DNA of 64,000 bases. Source: G963668655 sp963668655. GTDB lineage: Bacteria > Myxococcota_A > SURF-8. Below, piece by piece: positions 34,239 to 42,499 of the stretch; the first letter of the stretch is position 1; each line of letters starts with the position of its first letter. The notes below the pieces were generated by a model. The model saw only the letters and a list, made by a program, of their open reading frames with translations, was not told the DNA's origin and made no database searches. The DNA lies in the NCBI GenBank assembly GCA_963668655.2, contig CAXXPQ010000004.1, positions 186,001 to 250,000 of the forward strand, written 5' to 3'. The translations under genes were made by a program, and so were the position numbers.

Positions 34239-34517
34239 TCAGGCGTCGTTCAGAAGATTTTTCAGCACCTGGCTCGGCTTGAACGTCAAGACGCGGCGAG
34301 AAGAAATCTCGATCTCCTGCCCGGTCTGTGGATTCCGACCGATACGAGATTTCTTTTCGCGAACCACGAAATTGCCGAACCCGGAGATCTTGATCTTGTC
34401 ACCCTTTTCCAATGTCTCCTTGATGATGTCGAACACCATCTCGACAATCTCGGCGGATTCCTTCTTCGAAAACCCGATACGCTGATAAACGTTTTCGATT
34501 AGGTCGGCCTTGGTCAT
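34239..34517 (-). CDS. ihfA: Integration host factor alpha subunit (HU/IHF family)
   Basis: This 92-residue DNA-bending protein has the IHF/HU fold: helices at LIENVYQRIGFSKKESAEIV and the beta arms with GFGNFVVREKKSRIGRNPQT, including the Pro that intercalates at the arm tip. The length and the EKGDKIKISGFGNF core favour the IhfA subgroup over HU. ATG 34517 has AGGAGGA upstream. Its place in the infC-rplT cluster matches the usual ihfA location. Confidence 0.92.
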   Translation of the reverse strand: MTKADLIENVYQRIGFSKKESAEIVEMVFDIIKETLEKGDKIKISGFGNFVVREKKSRIGRNPQTGQEIEISSRRVLTFKPSQVLKNLLNDA

Positions 34518-34570
34518 GAAATCCTCCTCCTTCGATCCTCAATACGGAACCCGCTCGGGTTTCAAACGAT

Positions 34571-34924
34571 TCAGATTGCCGACCGCGCTTCCTCCACAAC
34601 GGCCCGGAAACCGTCCGGATCGTGTACGGCCATATCGGCAAGAACCTTGCGGTCCAACTCGATTCCAGCTTTCGTCAAGGCGTTGATGAAACGGCTGTAG
34701 GACAACCCTTCCAGACGAGCCGCCGCATTGATTCGCGTGATCCACAGCCGCCTGAAGTCCCGCTTGCGCACCCGGCGATCCCGGAATGCGTAAACCAGTG
34801 CGCGATGAACGGAATGCGCGGCAATACGATACAGTTTGCTGCGCGCTCCCCGAAAACCCTTGGCGGCCTTCAGCACTTTTTTCCGACGATGTCTCGCCTT
34901 GAATCCTCTTTTAACTCTGGGCAT
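34571..34924 (-). CDS. rplT: 50S ribosomal protein L20
   Basis: This is a 117-residue L20, an early 23S rRNA-binding assembly protein. The basic N-terminal extension RVKRGFKARHRRKKVLKAAK and the globular part with LWITRINAAARLEGLSYSRF are diagnostic. It follows rpmI by 20 bp. In many bacteria L20 represses this operon by binding its mRNA leader. No phenylalanyl-tRNA synthetase genes follow, unlike the common arrangement. Confidence 0.98.
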   Translation of the reverse strand: MPRVKRGFKARHRRKKVLKAAKGFRGARSKLYRIAAHSVHRALVYAFRDRRVRKRDFRRLWITRINAAARLEGLSYSRFINALTKAGIELDRKVLADMAVHDPDGFRAVVEEARSAI

Positions 34925-34944
34925 CTTTCTGGCCTTCCTTCACC

Positions 34945-35142
34945 CTAGCTATAGGGCATCATCTTTTTCGCGGCTTCCAGGTTTCCCGGATCCACGTCAG
35001 CGCGCTGACGCAGGTGCCGGCAGCGCTTCGTTGTCTTTTTCGTCAGGATATGCGAGTGAAACGCATACTTACGCTTCATCGATCCGCTCTTTCGAACACG
35101 CAACCGTTTCGCGAGGGCACGGCTGGTTTTCATCTTGGACAT
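34945..35142 (-). CDS. rpmI: 50S ribosomal protein L35
   Basis: This is a 65-residue, strongly basic ribosomal protein. KMKTSRALAKRLRVRKSGS matches the family start, followed by a KRKYAFHSHILTKKTTKRCR stretch. It lies 16 bp after infC and 20 bp before rplT in the conserved order. Confidence 0.97.
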   Translation of the reverse strand: MSKMKTSRALAKRLRVRKSGSMKRKYAFHSHILTKKTTKRCRHLRQRADVDPGNLEAAKKMMPYS

Positions 35143-35158
35143 AGGTAGAACTCCTTAC

Positions 35159-35692
35159 TCACGATGACTTGTCGCTTCGCGGACCGACCATCATAACCAT
35201 CGCCCGGCCTTCCATTCTGGGCTGGGACTCGATGGTGACATCGTCCTTGATCGTCTCCATGATCCGCTCGAACATTGCAACGGCCAGTTCCGGATGGGTG
35301 ATTTCCCGGCCTCGAAACACAACCGAAATCTTTACCTTGTTTCCTTCCCCGATAAATCGGAGCAGGTGTTTTATTTTCGTACTGACATCGTTGGCCTCGG
35401 TTTTCAGACGAAGTTTCACTTCCTTGATCTGAATCACCGTCTGGCGTTTCCTGGCATCCTTTTTCCGTTTGTTCTGCTGGAACTTGAATTTTCCGTAATC
35501 CATGATCCGGCAGACGGGAGGAGTGCTGTTCTCGGAAACCTCTACGAGATCCAGGCCACGGGAAAACGCCGTTTCCAGAGCTTCCTCGATCGGCAAAATG
35601 CCAAGCTGTTCGCCGTCCTGAGCCACGACCCGCACGCGCTGCGCCCGGATCTCCTCGTTGACGTTCACTCTCTTCTCTTTGTTCTTGACGAT
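35159..35692 (-). CDS. infC: Translation initiation factor IF-3, probable AUC start
   Basis: IF-3 binds the 30S subunit, prevents premature 50S joining and checks the initiator tRNA. The N-domain (NVNEEIRAQRVRVVAQDGEQ) and C-domain (EVKLRLKTEANDVSTKIKHL, then GNKVKISVVFRGRE) are complete, and the total is about 177 residues. The start is chosen as ATC 35692, which lies five bases after a strong GAGGAGGAG and gives the usual IVKNKEKRV lead-in. The alternative GTG at 35668 is 29 bases from that site. Rare start codons (AUU, AUC) are characteristic of infC because IF-3 represses its own translation; the Myxococcus homologue Dsg is reported to use AUC. Confidence 0.95.
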   Translation of the reverse strand: MVKNKEKRVNVNEEIRAQRVRVVAQDGEQLGILPIEEALETAFSRGLDLVEVSENSTPPVCRIMDYGKFKFQQNKRKKDARKRQTVIQIKEVKLRLKTEANDVSTKIKHLLRFIGEGNKVKISVVFRGREITHPELAVAMFERIMETIKDDVTIESQPRMEGRAMVMMVGPRSDKSS

Positions 35693-35775
35693 GACGACTC
35701 CTCCTCACCCGTCAACAATGCCTCACCCCCCGATCGGACAATCTCTTTCCGAAAGGAAAGAGTTCAAGTAAATGA

Positions 35776-35850
35776 TGGTAGGCACGGGCGGACTTGAACC
35801 GCCAACATCCACCACGTCAAGATGGCGCTCTACCTTTGAGCTACGTGCCT
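35776..35850 (-). tRNA. tRNA-Val(GAC)
   Basis: On the minus strand, the acceptor stem AGGCACG pairs with CGTGCCT. The anticodon stem CCATC/GGTGG encloses TTGACGT with anticodon GAC. The T arm GGCGG-TTCAAGT-CCGCC and encoded CCA are present. It is the first gene of the transcript that continues into infC, with 83 bp between. Confidence 0.95.
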
Positions 35851-35888
35851 GTACCTCAATGGTCGGGACCATCGAAGTGAGAGACTGA

Positions 35889-35915
35889 ATTATCAGAGAG
35901 GCCCAATCCTGTCAA
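35889..35915 (-). promoter_or_regulatory. Likely promoter of the tRNA-Val/infC operon
   Basis: On the minus strand, TTGACA (35915-35910) and GATAAT (35894-35889) are separated by 15 bp, slightly short. It lies about 38 bp upstream of tRNA-Val. A T-rich tract precedes the -35 box and may act as an UP element. Confidence 0.5.
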
Positions 35916-36013
35916 GAAAAATGTGACTTTTCGATAAAAAACATTCGCAAAAGGTTTTCGCCCGCATCGAAAGCCGGGAGATAATGATAAAGACAAGAAA
36001 AAACAGGGAAAAT

Positions 36014-36952
36014 TCACTGAATTCCACCCTTGGAATTCATCAGTTGGATAAACTCCTCGGAAATTTTCCAGTCTTCCGGATAAAACTCGAACAACCGCAG
36101 GTTGTCCATCAGCAGGTACTCGAAAGCCTCTTCCTTTTTCATCAGGCCGCGAACCACCGCTCCGGTCTGGATCTTTTTCAAATTATTGATGGATTTCACC
36201 AATTCGACTTCCGGACCAACCCCCTTGACCCGAATGAGAATCCGGGTCTTTTTCAAGCGTCTCAGCCGGTTCACCTCTTTTGCGGGATAGTCCTCGGGAA
36301 TGAGGATTTCCTTTACCCCCTTCATTTTCCCCAGAATCCTCAGAGTTCCCGCGTCAAGAATTCGGCCGTCCGGAACGATGAGGCGCAAATCGAAGATGCG
36401 GACTCTATTCAGCTTTTTCAGGATGGCGTAGGTCAGTTCCGGGGCATCGATCTCGAAAACCTTCCGGATGGGCCCCAGGCTCAAAGCCCGATTCACCAGA
36501 TCGTCCGGGAAACGATCCTTCCCTATTCGAAAGGTCACCTCGAATTCACCGGCCAGGGTCTGAAGGCGACGCATGTGGGCGCGGGTGAACTTTATCGGCC
36601 ATACCAAGTTGATATCATTATTGAATTGAGCAAGATAGCTCAACAAGGATTTGGGAGGATACTTGCCTCCTTCGTCCACGACAAAGACGGCTTTCTCGAT
36701 TCGGGATATCTTGTCCAACTCCGATTGAGGAGTTTTCCGGTTCACGAAAAACCGTTTTTCCATCGGTGCGAACATCAAGGCGCGATGTTCGATGGTCGTC
36801 TTGGGAATATACTTCTGCTTTTTGCGTTTCCGTTTTGCCGCCTCCGCAGGCTCGAATGCCAGCATCAGGCACAAAATGACAACCACCCCGACCCATGCCC
36901 AACGTATGGTCCCGCTCCCTCTCATCGACTTCCTTCCGATTATATTCTTCAT
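36014..36952 (-). CDS. Exported protein of unknown function (leucine-rich, repeat-like)
   Basis: This is a 312-residue protein with one N-terminal hydrophobic segment (WVGVVVILCLMLAFEPAEA), probably a cleaved signal peptide, followed by a very basic stretch (KRKRKKQK). The rest alternates beta strands and helices in units of about 25 residues, for example RVRIFDLRLIVPDGRILDA and GVKEILIPEDYPAKEVNRL, as in an LRR-like or FIST-like alpha/beta repeat. I do not recognise a family. Its start overlaps the stop of the sulfatase-like gene upstream (ATGA), so the two are coupled. Confidence 0.7.
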   Translation of the reverse strand: MKNIIGRKSMRGSGTIRWAWVGVVVILCLMLAFEPAEAAKRKRKKQKYIPKTTIEHRALMFAPMEKRFFVNRKTPQSELDKISRIEKAVFVVDEGGKYPPKSLLSYLAQFNNDINLVWPIKFTRAHMRRLQTLAGEFEVTFRIGKDRFPDDLVNRALSLGPIRKVFEIDAPELTYAILKKLNRVRIFDLRLIVPDGRILDAGTLRILGKMKGVKEILIPEDYPAKEVNRLRRLKKTRILIRVKGVGPEVELVKSINNLKKIQTGAVVRGLMKKEEAFEYLLMDNLRLFEFYPEDWKISEEFIQLMNSKGGIQ

Positions 36953-39297
36953 TGGAACTGGCGATGGCTCCAGTCCGCAGCGCGCTTCCTGAAGTAATAT
37001 ACAACATCCGGGCGCATATTCGTCAAATCATTTTTCTGATAAGGATCGTTTTGCGTATCGAACAGCTGATTTCGGCCTTTCTCGACCATGTATCTCCAGG
37101 ATCCGATCGCCGCCAGATAATGGGAAGCGGACATCCTGGAAAATGCCATTCGGACCCAGAGCCTTTCCATACCGAACGCCAGAGGAACCATGCTCTCCGC
37201 CTGAGTTTCCTTCGGGATCTCGATCCCCAGCATCTCCAGCACGGTCGGATAGATATCCATGGTTTCCACGACGCTTTCCACCACCCTGGGCCGCCGGAAT
37301 CCTCTCGGATAATAGACGATGAACGGCACGCGCACCAGTTCGTCCCAGAGGGAATGCCCGTGCCCCATGCCGCCGTGTTCCATGAATTCGTCCCCGTGGT
37401 CGGAGATGAGAATGATGGCCGTTTCTTCCAGGATTCCCCAGGTTTCCAGTTGCTTCATCAGTTCTCCCAACTGATGATCGTTGTAGGACACCTCGCCGTC
37501 GTAGAGCGCCGTGAGCCGGTGCCAGTCCCGTTTTCCGAGGCGCAGTTTCCCGGTACGGATCTGTCCCAAAAGAAAAGCGGTTTTATAGGGGATGACGATT
37601 CCACTGTACGGATCATCGTCATACAATTTCAGAAATTGCGGCCGGGGATTGTAGGCCACGTGGGGATCGATGGTTCCGAACCAGATGAAAAAGGGGTTTT
37701 CGATCAGGTTGTTCTTTTTCCACGTCGCGGTCATGGCATCAATCAAGTATTCGGTTTTGTTCGGCTTTCCCTCTCGAATCATATTACGGGAATAATCCCA
37801 GCGCTGGCCGAAGCCGAACCGGTCCGACACGTAGCCGTTGGAAGAATAGGACGCCGTTATCACTTCCGGACGTTTCGCCTTGATGGCCGTGGCGATCATC
37901 TGCGTGTCCCGGGTCGGCCGGTCTTCCGCCTTCATCATGTTGGTGTCGTGGGGATACCGCCCCGTCATGATCCCGGCCTGGGAGGGTTTGCTCCAACATC
38001 CCTGGCTGATGGCGTTCTTGAACGTAATTCCCTCGCCGGCGATACGATCGAAATTCGGCGTAACGATTCGATTCTCCTCCGGTTTGAAGAACCGGATCTT
38101 GTCCCAGCGCAGGGTGTCGCTGAGATAGACGATGACATTCTTCGGCGGTGTCCATTCTTCCACGATTCGCTCGGGGGCATAATTCTCCAGGCGCGGATCC
38201 GTCAGAACGATTCGATCGGATTCGTTTCCTCCCACGGCCCGGAATTCCAACCGGACGAATTCCCCCGCGAAATCGGAGAGGTCCACGGATTGGATCACGT
38301 CGGGCGTCTTTTCCTCCGGATTCAGGGCGCGGACGTGAAGAATCTCGTCCGGGCGGGTTTCCGAAAGAACCCGGACGTAGAAAACCACCGGTTCGGCCCG
38401 GTCTCCGCTTCGTTCGAAATCCAGTTTCCATAACAGCCGGGTCGTACGGGGAACGAACAACGGAAAAGCCACGCCTCCCTCGCCGGGAAGCACGATTCGT
38501 CGGCCTCGGGACTCCGTATCCGACGGAAGAAAAACGGGAAGATGGGAAAGGAATTTTTCCTCCGTAACGGGCTCGGAAACCGGATGGTAGGCCGTTACCG
38601 GGCGAAAGCGGAGAAAGTCCAGCCAGGGGCCGTTCTGGCCCTTTTCCGTGCTGATCCGGAAGGAGCGAGTCCCCTCCAGATCGCCGAAAGAGCGCAGATC
38701 CATCCAGTAATCGCTCCACTCCGGCCGATCCAGGCGGATCGTCTTGCGGTGCGATCCGGTCTGCACGGTCAATTGCTGTCCCGGTACACCGGGTTTGGCG
38801 CGAATCTGGAGCAGATAGCCGTCTCCCCGGGGAAGATACGCCACGATTTCTCCCCCGTCGCCTTTCGTCCGGGCGATGGTTCGTCCGTCCTTGCCGTTTT
38901 CGACGTGCCTCCATTCCTCCGTCAGAGCCTGCAACCGCCCGTTTTCCGTACCGAAATCAACGATCGCTCCATCGGCGTACAGATCGGCGAAGGCGAAAAC
39001 ATCCGCCAGAGACAGTGACGCCAGGCTTTTCTCGGGGAGATGGAGATGTTGATGACGGTGAAAATCTCCGGTTTCGTGAATGGAGGCGTCGCTCGGCACG
39101 TCGTAAAGCAGCGGCGGAACCTCCAACTTGATATCCCCCACTTTCTTGATGAACGCGGGGTCGTTTTCACGGCCGTCACGATCTTCCTGTCCGGCCTGGG
39201 CGAACCAGAGGGAAAAGCTCGTGAAGAAAATCAGGGCGAACGAAAGCAAGGGCAAAACCCAGTACTTTCCCACCATCTGCCGTTCTTCACGTCGCAT
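36949..39297 (-). CDS. Sulfatase-superfamily protein with N-terminal membrane anchor, Ser-type and non-canonical active site
   Basis: This 782-residue protein has an N-terminal anchor (WVLPLLSFALIFFTSFSLWF). The N-terminal half (about residues 50-345) is beta-sandwich-like and carbohydrate-binding in appearance. The C-terminal half (about 350-782) has the alkaline phosphatase/sulfatase fold: metal Asp in VIVYLSDTLRWDKI, and Asp-His in LISDHGDEFMEHGGMGHG. The modification site normally reads C/S-x-P-S-R; here it is SKPSQAG with Ser436 at the formylglycine position and Gln in place of Arg. It may be a Ser-type sulfatase needing an anaerobic maturase, or a non-sulfatase relative. The target is probably extracellular. 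Confidence 0.8.
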   Translation of the reverse strand: MRREERQMVGKYWVLPLLSFALIFFTSFSLWFAQAGQEDRDGRENDPAFIKKVGDIKLEVPPLLYDVPSDASIHETGDFHRHQHLHLPEKSLASLSLADVFAFADLYADGAIVDFGTENGRLQALTEEWRHVENGKDGRTIARTKGDGGEIVAYLPRGDGYLLQIRAKPGVPGQQLTVQTGSHRKTIRLDRPEWSDYWMDLRSFGDLEGTRSFRISTEKGQNGPWLDFLRFRPVTAYHPVSEPVTEEKFLSHLPVFLPSDTESRGRRIVLPGEGGVAFPLFVPRTTRLLWKLDFERSGDRAEPVVFYVRVLSETRPDEILHVRALNPEEKTPDVIQSVDLSDFAGEFVRLEFRAVGGNESDRIVLTDPRLENYAPERIVEEWTPPKNVIVYLSDTLRWDKIRFFKPEENRIVTPNFDRIAGEGITFKNAISQGCWSKPSQAGIMTGRYPHDTNMMKAEDRPTRDTQMIATAIKAKRPEVITASYSSNGYVSDRFGFGQRWDYSRNMIREGKPNKTEYLIDAMTATWKKNNLIENPFFIWFGTIDPHVAYNPRPQFLKLYDDDPYSGIVIPYKTAFLLGQIRTGKLRLGKRDWHRLTALYDGEVSYNDHQLGELMKQLETWGILEETAIILISDHGDEFMEHGGMGHGHSLWDELVRVPFIVYYPRGFRRPRVVESVVETMDIYPTVLEMLGIEIPKETQAESMVPLAFGMERLWVRMAFSRMSASHYLAAIGSWRYMVEKGRNQLFDTQNDPYQKNDLTNMRPDVVYYFRKRAADWSHRQFQ

Positions 39298-39321
39298 GGC
39301 GTCTCGATTGAAAAGTGTCGG

Positions 39322-40674
39322 TCAGTTCAATTCGGCATCCAGCGCCTGTAAAATCTCGTCGGTGAAGCCATCGATCTGCGCCTCGTCCTTCCCCTCCACC
39401 ATCACGCGAACCTTGTTTTCCGTTCCGCTGTAACGGACCAGAACCCGCCCTTCCCTTCCAAGCCGTTCCTCCACTCTTCGGATAACGGCCTCCACTGCGG
39501 GCAATTCCTCCAGCGGGCGCTTGTAATCCACGCGCAGATTCTTCAGAACCTGGGGATAGCGGGTCATGATGGAAGCTAGTTCCTTCAGGCTTTCTCCCGT
39601 ATCCGCCATGATGGAAAGAATGATAAGGGCGGCCAGAACTCCGTCGCCCGTCGTACTGTGGTCCATGAAAATCAGATGGCCGGACTGTTCTCCGCCGAAA
39701 TTGTAACCGTTGGCCAGCATCTCCTCGGCCACGTAACGATCCCCGACGGCCGTCTTCAAGGTCGTGATTCCCAGGCGACTCATGGCCCGGTCCAGGCCGA
39801 TATTGCTCATGACGGTGGCCACCAGGGTGTCCCGGGCCAGTTTTCCGTCTTCTTTCAGTTTTTTCGCGCAGATGGCCATGATCTGGTCGCCGTCCACGAT
39901 CCGTCCCTCGTGATCCACGAAAATCGCCCGATCCGCGTCGCCGTCGAAGGCCACGCCGAGGTCGGCCTTGTGCTCCAGCACCTGCTCCCGGATCTTCTCC
40001 GGATGCAGCGACCCGGCCGCCTTGTTGATGTTCTTGCCGTCCGGATCGATGCCGATGGCGAATACCTCCGCTCCGGTCCGGCGAAAAACATCCGGCGCCG
40101 TACGATAGCTGGCGCCGTTGGCGCAATCGATGACCAGCCGGATGGAATCCAGGGACGGTCCCCGCAAGGCCGTTAAAAGACTTTCCGAATAGATTTCAAG
40201 TCCTTCCGGCCAGGCGACGGCCCGGCCGACTTCGTGGGGGGCCGCATAGAACTCCTCGGGCTCCGCATCCAGAATCATCGACTCGATCTGCATCTCCACG
40301 TCGTCCGGCAGTTTATATCCCCGGCTGGAAAAGATCTTGATGCCGTTGTCCACAAAGGGATTGTGGCTGGCGCTGATGACCACTCCGGCCTCGGCTTTTG
40401 CCGAACGGGTGAGAAAAGCGACTCCCGGCGTGGAGATGATTCCCGCCAGAACCGCCTCGCATCCCACGGCGCAGAGCCCGGAGGCCAACGCGCTTTCCAG
40501 CATGGTTCCGGACATGCGCGTATCCCGTCCGATCAGAATTTTGGGATGGGTCTTACCCTTGCGAAAATAATGGCCCACTGCTACGCCCACCCGATAAGCG
40601 GTCAGCGCGTCCATGGGTTTGATATTGGCCTTGCCCCGGATTCCGTCGGTTCCGAACAATTTGCGCATGTTCAT
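39322..40674 (-). CDS. glmM: Phosphoglucosamine mutase GlmM
   Basis: This 450-residue enzyme converts glucosamine 6-phosphate to glucosamine 1-phosphate for UDP-GlcNAc, peptidoglycan and LPS synthesis. It starts MNMRKLFGTDGIRG. The phosphoserine loop is VVISASHNPFVDNG, the metal loop is FDGDADRAIFV, the sugar loop contains GGEQSGHLIF and the phosphate loop RYSGTENKVRVM. It lies 10 bp after the YbbR-domain gene, in the conserved cdaA-cdaR-glmM order. Confidence 0.98.
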   Translation of the reverse strand: MNMRKLFGTDGIRGKANIKPMDALTAYRVGVAVGHYFRKGKTHPKILIGRDTRMSGTMLESALASGLCAVGCEAVLAGIISTPGVAFLTRSAKAEAGVVISASHNPFVDNGIKIFSSRGYKLPDDVEMQIESMILDAEPEEFYAAPHEVGRAVAWPEGLEIYSESLLTALRGPSLDSIRLVIDCANGASYRTAPDVFRRTGAEVFAIGIDPDGKNINKAAGSLHPEKIREQVLEHKADLGVAFDGDADRAIFVDHEGRIVDGDQIMAICAKKLKEDGKLARDTLVATVMSNIGLDRAMSRLGITTLKTAVGDRYVAEEMLANGYNFGGEQSGHLIFMDHSTTGDGVLAALIILSIMADTGESLKELASIMTRYPQVLKNLRVDYKRPLEELPAVEAVIRRVEERLGREGRVLVRYSGTENKVRVMVEGKDEAQIDGFTDEILQALDAELN

Positions 40675-40684
40675 TTTTCCCGTG

Positions 40685-41695
40685 TTAGGGGGCGGGTTTC
40701 GGGTTCCGCTGTTCCTTCAGAAGACGTTTCGAGATGGACAGTTTCACCGTATAATTCCCCGTTTTGATCTTCACGTTTTCCGGAAGCGGCGCGATTTCCA
40801 CTTCCCGCACGCTTTCCGTCCCCGGCTGGTCGCCCTCTTCCTTGCGAGCATCCACAAAAGCCACGACCTGTTGCGCTTTCAGCGATTCGATCACGTTGCG
40901 CGGGCCCAACAGGGTAATGGCGACGTTTGCCGGTTCCACCACGGTTTCGTAAACGGATCCGCGGACAAGCACCGGAACGCTTTTGAGAATCTTCTCCACC
41001 AAGTCTTTTTTGATGGTCACGCTGACCTGGATGGGCTGTTTGTCGGGAAAGGAAATATTCTTGGACATGCGCACGGGCTTGGTGCTGACGGTGAAGGATT
41101 CCTTTTTCTCGTCCAGACGGATCTCCTCGGTCAAAACCTCCTCCACGAAACGCACGTCGCTTTCCGCGCCTTCGATTTCGATCTGCTCGGGGGTCGATTG
41201 AACCTGTTTGACGACGAAACCCTCGGCCGGTTTTCCAACCACCACCGGGAGGACGCGCACGATTTTCCGTTTTTTAAGCGCCAGGCTGATGGCGAGCTGG
41301 GACGGATTCACACGGGTCAAATTGAGCGAAATGGGAAGGTTGAAAAGATTTTCCTCGAAATAGATCACGCTGGGCCCGAGGTCCGTTTTCGTCAGATCGA
41401 TCTCGACGGTCAGGCTTTTCGTATCCCACCCCTTGATGGCCGCCCAGGGACCGGAAACCACGATCTTGATCTTGTCCGGAACGTCCGAAACCAGCACTTT
41501 GTCTTCCGCAACTTTGAAGAAAACGGGGATTTCCACCGTGGCCGTCACCCCTTCCGCTCCCAGAACGAACAGCCAGAGAAGCAGAGCGATGAGCAGGGAA
41601 AACAGTTTCAGCGTCAGGTTGTCCAGAAAAATCCCCCGGAAATACCGGACGATCTTTCTCGCCGCCGTCTCCTTGGGTTTCACGCCGCCGGCCAT
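40685..41695 (-). CDS. cdaR: YbbR-domain protein, CdaA regulator CdaR
   Basis: This 336-residue protein has one N-terminal transmembrane helix (LKLFSLLIALLLWLFVLGA) and three or four YbbR repeats of about 80 residues, each with the VPVVVGKPAEGFVVK-type pattern. YbbR proteins bind and modulate the membrane diadenylate cyclase CdaA from outside. It sits between cdaA (3 bp) and glmM (10 bp). The role is known from Gram-positive bacteria and inferred here. Confidence 0.9.
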   Translation of the reverse strand: MAGGVKPKETAARKIVRYFRGIFLDNLTLKLFSLLIALLLWLFVLGAEGVTATVEIPVFFKVAEDKVLVSDVPDKIKIVVSGPWAAIKGWDTKSLTVEIDLTKTDLGPSVIYFEENLFNLPISLNLTRVNPSQLAISLALKKRKIVRVLPVVVGKPAEGFVVKQVQSTPEQIEIEGAESDVRFVEEVLTEEIRLDEKKESFTVSTKPVRMSKNISFPDKQPIQVSVTIKKDLVEKILKSVPVLVRGSVYETVVEPANVAITLLGPRNVIESLKAQQVVAFVDARKEEGDQPGTESVREVEIAPLPENVKIKTGNYTVKLSISKRLLKEQRNPKPAP

Positions 41696-41698
41696 GCC

Positions 41699-42496
41699 CT
41701 AGGCCCTCCTGTTCTTCCCGACGAACCCCAACGTATTCTGCAACACCTTCTTCAAGGTGTTCACGTCCAGGTCGCGGGTAATCTGCCCATCCATGACCAG
41801 GGAAATCTTCCCGTTTTCCTCGCTGACGACGATGACGACGGCATCCGTTTCTTCGGAAACGCCGATGGCGGCCCGGTGGCGGGTTCCCAGTTCACGGCTG
41901 ATCTTCGGATTCGAGGACAGCGGAAGAAAGCAACCGGCATAGGCCATGCGCCCGTTCTGGATGATGATGGCGCCGTCGTGAATGGGCGAGGTGGGGTGCA
42001 TGATGGCCTGGATCATCTCCTTGGTGACCTTGGCGTCGATGGCGGTGCCTTCCTCCGTAAAGTCGGTCAGATCCGCGTCCCGCTCGATCACCACCAGGGC
42101 TCCGATGCGCTTGTTGGCCAGCGCCGTGGCCGCCTTGGCCAGTTCCTCGATAAAAAACACCTCTTCCAGGGTGCTGATGCCTTTGAAAAAGGAGGTCCGA
42201 CCCATTTTGGAAAGTCCGCGCCTGATATCGTGCTGAAACACCACGATCAGGATGAAAATGAAGGAATTGACGAAATAATCCAGAATCCAGCTCAGAGTCA
42301 GCAGTCCCAGGAAACGGCTGACGGCGAAGCCGACGATAATCAGAATCAGGCCCATCAGAACGCGGACCGTCTTCGTTCCCCGGATGAGCAGAAGCACCCG
42401 GTAGACGACGTACCAGACAAGAATCAGATCGAGCAGGGAAAGCGCGACCCGCTCAAAGTTATTGCTCAGGTTGAATCCGAACAGGCTTTCCAGCAT
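41699..42496 (-). CDS. cdaA: Membrane diadenylate cyclase CdaA
   Basis: This 265-residue enzyme makes cyclic di-AMP from two ATP. Three N-terminal membrane helices (about residues 13-90) precede a DAC domain with both signature motifs, DGA in SPIHDGAIIIQNG and RHR in GTRHRAAIGV. It starts 3 bp before the folP stop and is followed by cdaR and glmM. Cyclic di-AMP controls potassium and osmotic balance and cell-wall homeostasis where studied. CdaR and GlmM are known to bind and inhibit CdaA in Firmicutes. Confidence 0.95.
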   Translation of the reverse strand: MLESLFGFNLSNNFERVALSLLDLILVWYVVYRVLLLIRGTKTVRVLMGLILIIVGFAVSRFLGLLTLSWILDYFVNSFIFILIVVFQHDIRRGLSKMGRTSFFKGISTLEEVFFIEELAKAATALANKRIGALVVIERDADLTDFTEEGTAIDAKVTKEMIQAIMHPTSPIHDGAIIIQNGRMAYAGCFLPLSSNPKISRELGTRHRAAIGVSEETDAVVIVVSEENGKISLVMDGQITRDLDVNTLKKVLQNTLGFVGKNRRA

Positions 42497-42499
42497 TGT

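Noticed and set aside
35666..35668. GTG as the infC start
   Set aside because: It is far from the strong ribosome-binding site and would remove the usual IF-3 lead; ATC 35692 fits better.
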